From the NCBI GenBank assembly GCA_937877455.1, contig CALFIU010000084.1, positions 1-5,387 of the forward strand: a stretch of DNA of 5,387 nucleotides, given 5' to 3'. The position numbers and the translations under genes are program-made. The notes under the pieces were generated by a model, which saw only the letters and a list, made by a program, of their open reading frames with translations, did no database searches and was not told the DNA's origin. The DNA comes from an uncultured Bacteroidales bacterium. Lineage in GTDB: Bacteria > Bacteroidota > Bacteroidia > Bacteroidales > UBA3824. Positions 5,056 through 5,387 of the stretch are shown here, one piece after another (within the stretch, counting starts at the first letter, position 1; each line of letters opens with the position of its first letter).

Positions 5056-5220
5056 CTAATCTTCAAACGGAATATCTATCCCGAAATCGCGCAATACAAT
5101 CTGCTGGCTACGCAATGCGCACGAATGGTCGTCGGGTTGTTGGATGAATATCGGGTCGTAAACATTCTCGCCCGACTCTCCGTAGGTGTAGTAACGTTCC
5201 CTAAAAGTTGCTTGTGGCAT
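5056..5220 (-). CDS. Small ORF resembling the N-terminus of a C39-like cysteine peptidase; probably truncated
   Basis: An ATG at 5220-5218 opens a 54-residue frame ending at TAG 5058-5056. The segment IFIQQPDDHSCALRSQQIVLRDFGIDIP resembles the start of a C39-like (papain-fold) domain: an oxyanion-hole Gln, a few residues, the catalytic Cys, then a helix ending in FG-I (compare Q...DCGPAxLAMVLRYYGI). In that fold a catalytic His and Asp would follow, but the frame stops right after IPFED and no other frame continues it. It is either a broken gene or a short protein of unknown function. A near-match to the -7 box (TA-AAA-TTTG on the minus strand, 5236-5228, with one base too many in the spacer) ends just before the ATG, again giving almost no leader. 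Confidence 0.5.
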   Translation of the reverse strand: MPQATFRERYYTYGESGENVYDPIFIQQPDDHSCALRSQQIVLRDFGIDIPFED

Positions 5221-5357
5221 AGTTGTACAAATTTTACAAGTTCATCATTTAATTAACTATGACACATAAAAGAAGGATGCGAGCAACTTTATAGCCATCT
5301 AATAGGTCCGCTAAAACCCGAATAATACTACAACCTCAATTCCGAAAGTCTAAAATT

Positions 5358-5367
5358 TTTTCGATAA
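5358..5367 (+). repeat. Third copy of TTTTCGATAA near the window end
   Basis: This 10-mer is identical to the left arm of the inverted repeat at 4041-4050. It lies in a very AT-rich stretch ending in TACCTTGT (5380-5387), which resembles a degenerate -7 box for a gene beyond the window. It may be regulatory or chance in AT-rich DNA. Confidence 0.25.
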
Positions 5368-5387
5368 AAAAATATTTTTTACCTTGT

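Noticed and set aside
5249..5321. Minus-strand frame reading RVLADLLDGYKVARILLLCVIVN upstream of the C39-like ORF
   Set aside because: It has no ATG start, is bounded by stops within about 25 codons, and I cannot link it to a family; it may be leader sequence.

Overview
The window looks like Bacteroidales chromosome, probably a gut commensal of the Prevotella/Muribaculaceae kind. The main clue is promoter architecture: several genes are preceded by the Bacteroidetes sigma-factor -7 box TAnnTTTG, with AT-rich leaders and no clear Shine-Dalgarno sites. The gene families (EFR1-type flavodoxin/ferredoxin protein, aldo/keto reductase, AraC regulators) also fit. No tRNA, rRNA, CRISPR array or transposase is visible.

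Layout. (1) Positions 1-343: the 3' end of an AraC-type regulator (+) runs into the promoter-proximal end of a flavodoxin-like gene (-). Next come that gene's promoter and an operator-like direct repeat. (2) Positions 344-2201 (+): a restriction cassette. It begins with a DNA cytosine-5 methyltransferase cut off just after its catalytic PCQ motif, followed by two apparently intact nucleases, an Mrr-type enzyme and an NgoBV-like PD-(D/E)XK enzyme. (3) Positions 4019-2203 (-): a redox operon of an aldo/keto reductase with a one-base frameshift near its N-terminus, then a Tat-exported flavodoxin + 2x[4Fe-4S] protein of the EFR1 type. (4) Positions 4139-4954 (+): a divergent AraC-family regulator, ending in a hairpin. 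(5) Positions 5220-5056 (-): a 54-residue ORF resembling the start of a C39-like cysteine peptidase, cut short.

How it fits together. The AraC gene and the redox operon share an intergenic region with a 39-bp element containing two TTTCACA-like half-sites exactly 21 bp apart. An element matching at 32 of 39 positions lies just upstream of the flavodoxin-like promoter at the left end. Both minus-strand promoters have a -7 box but no visible -33 box, whereas the AraC promoter has both, and its -33 box lies inside the second half-site. I infer one AraC-type regulator that activates both redox loci and may repress itself.

The recurring oddity is truncation: flavodoxin-like gene, methyltransferase, C39-like ORF and frameshifted reductase. 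The restriction cassette appears to hold two nucleases without a working methyltransferase. This could be genome decay, DNA rearrangement or misassembly, and the sequence alone cannot separate these.
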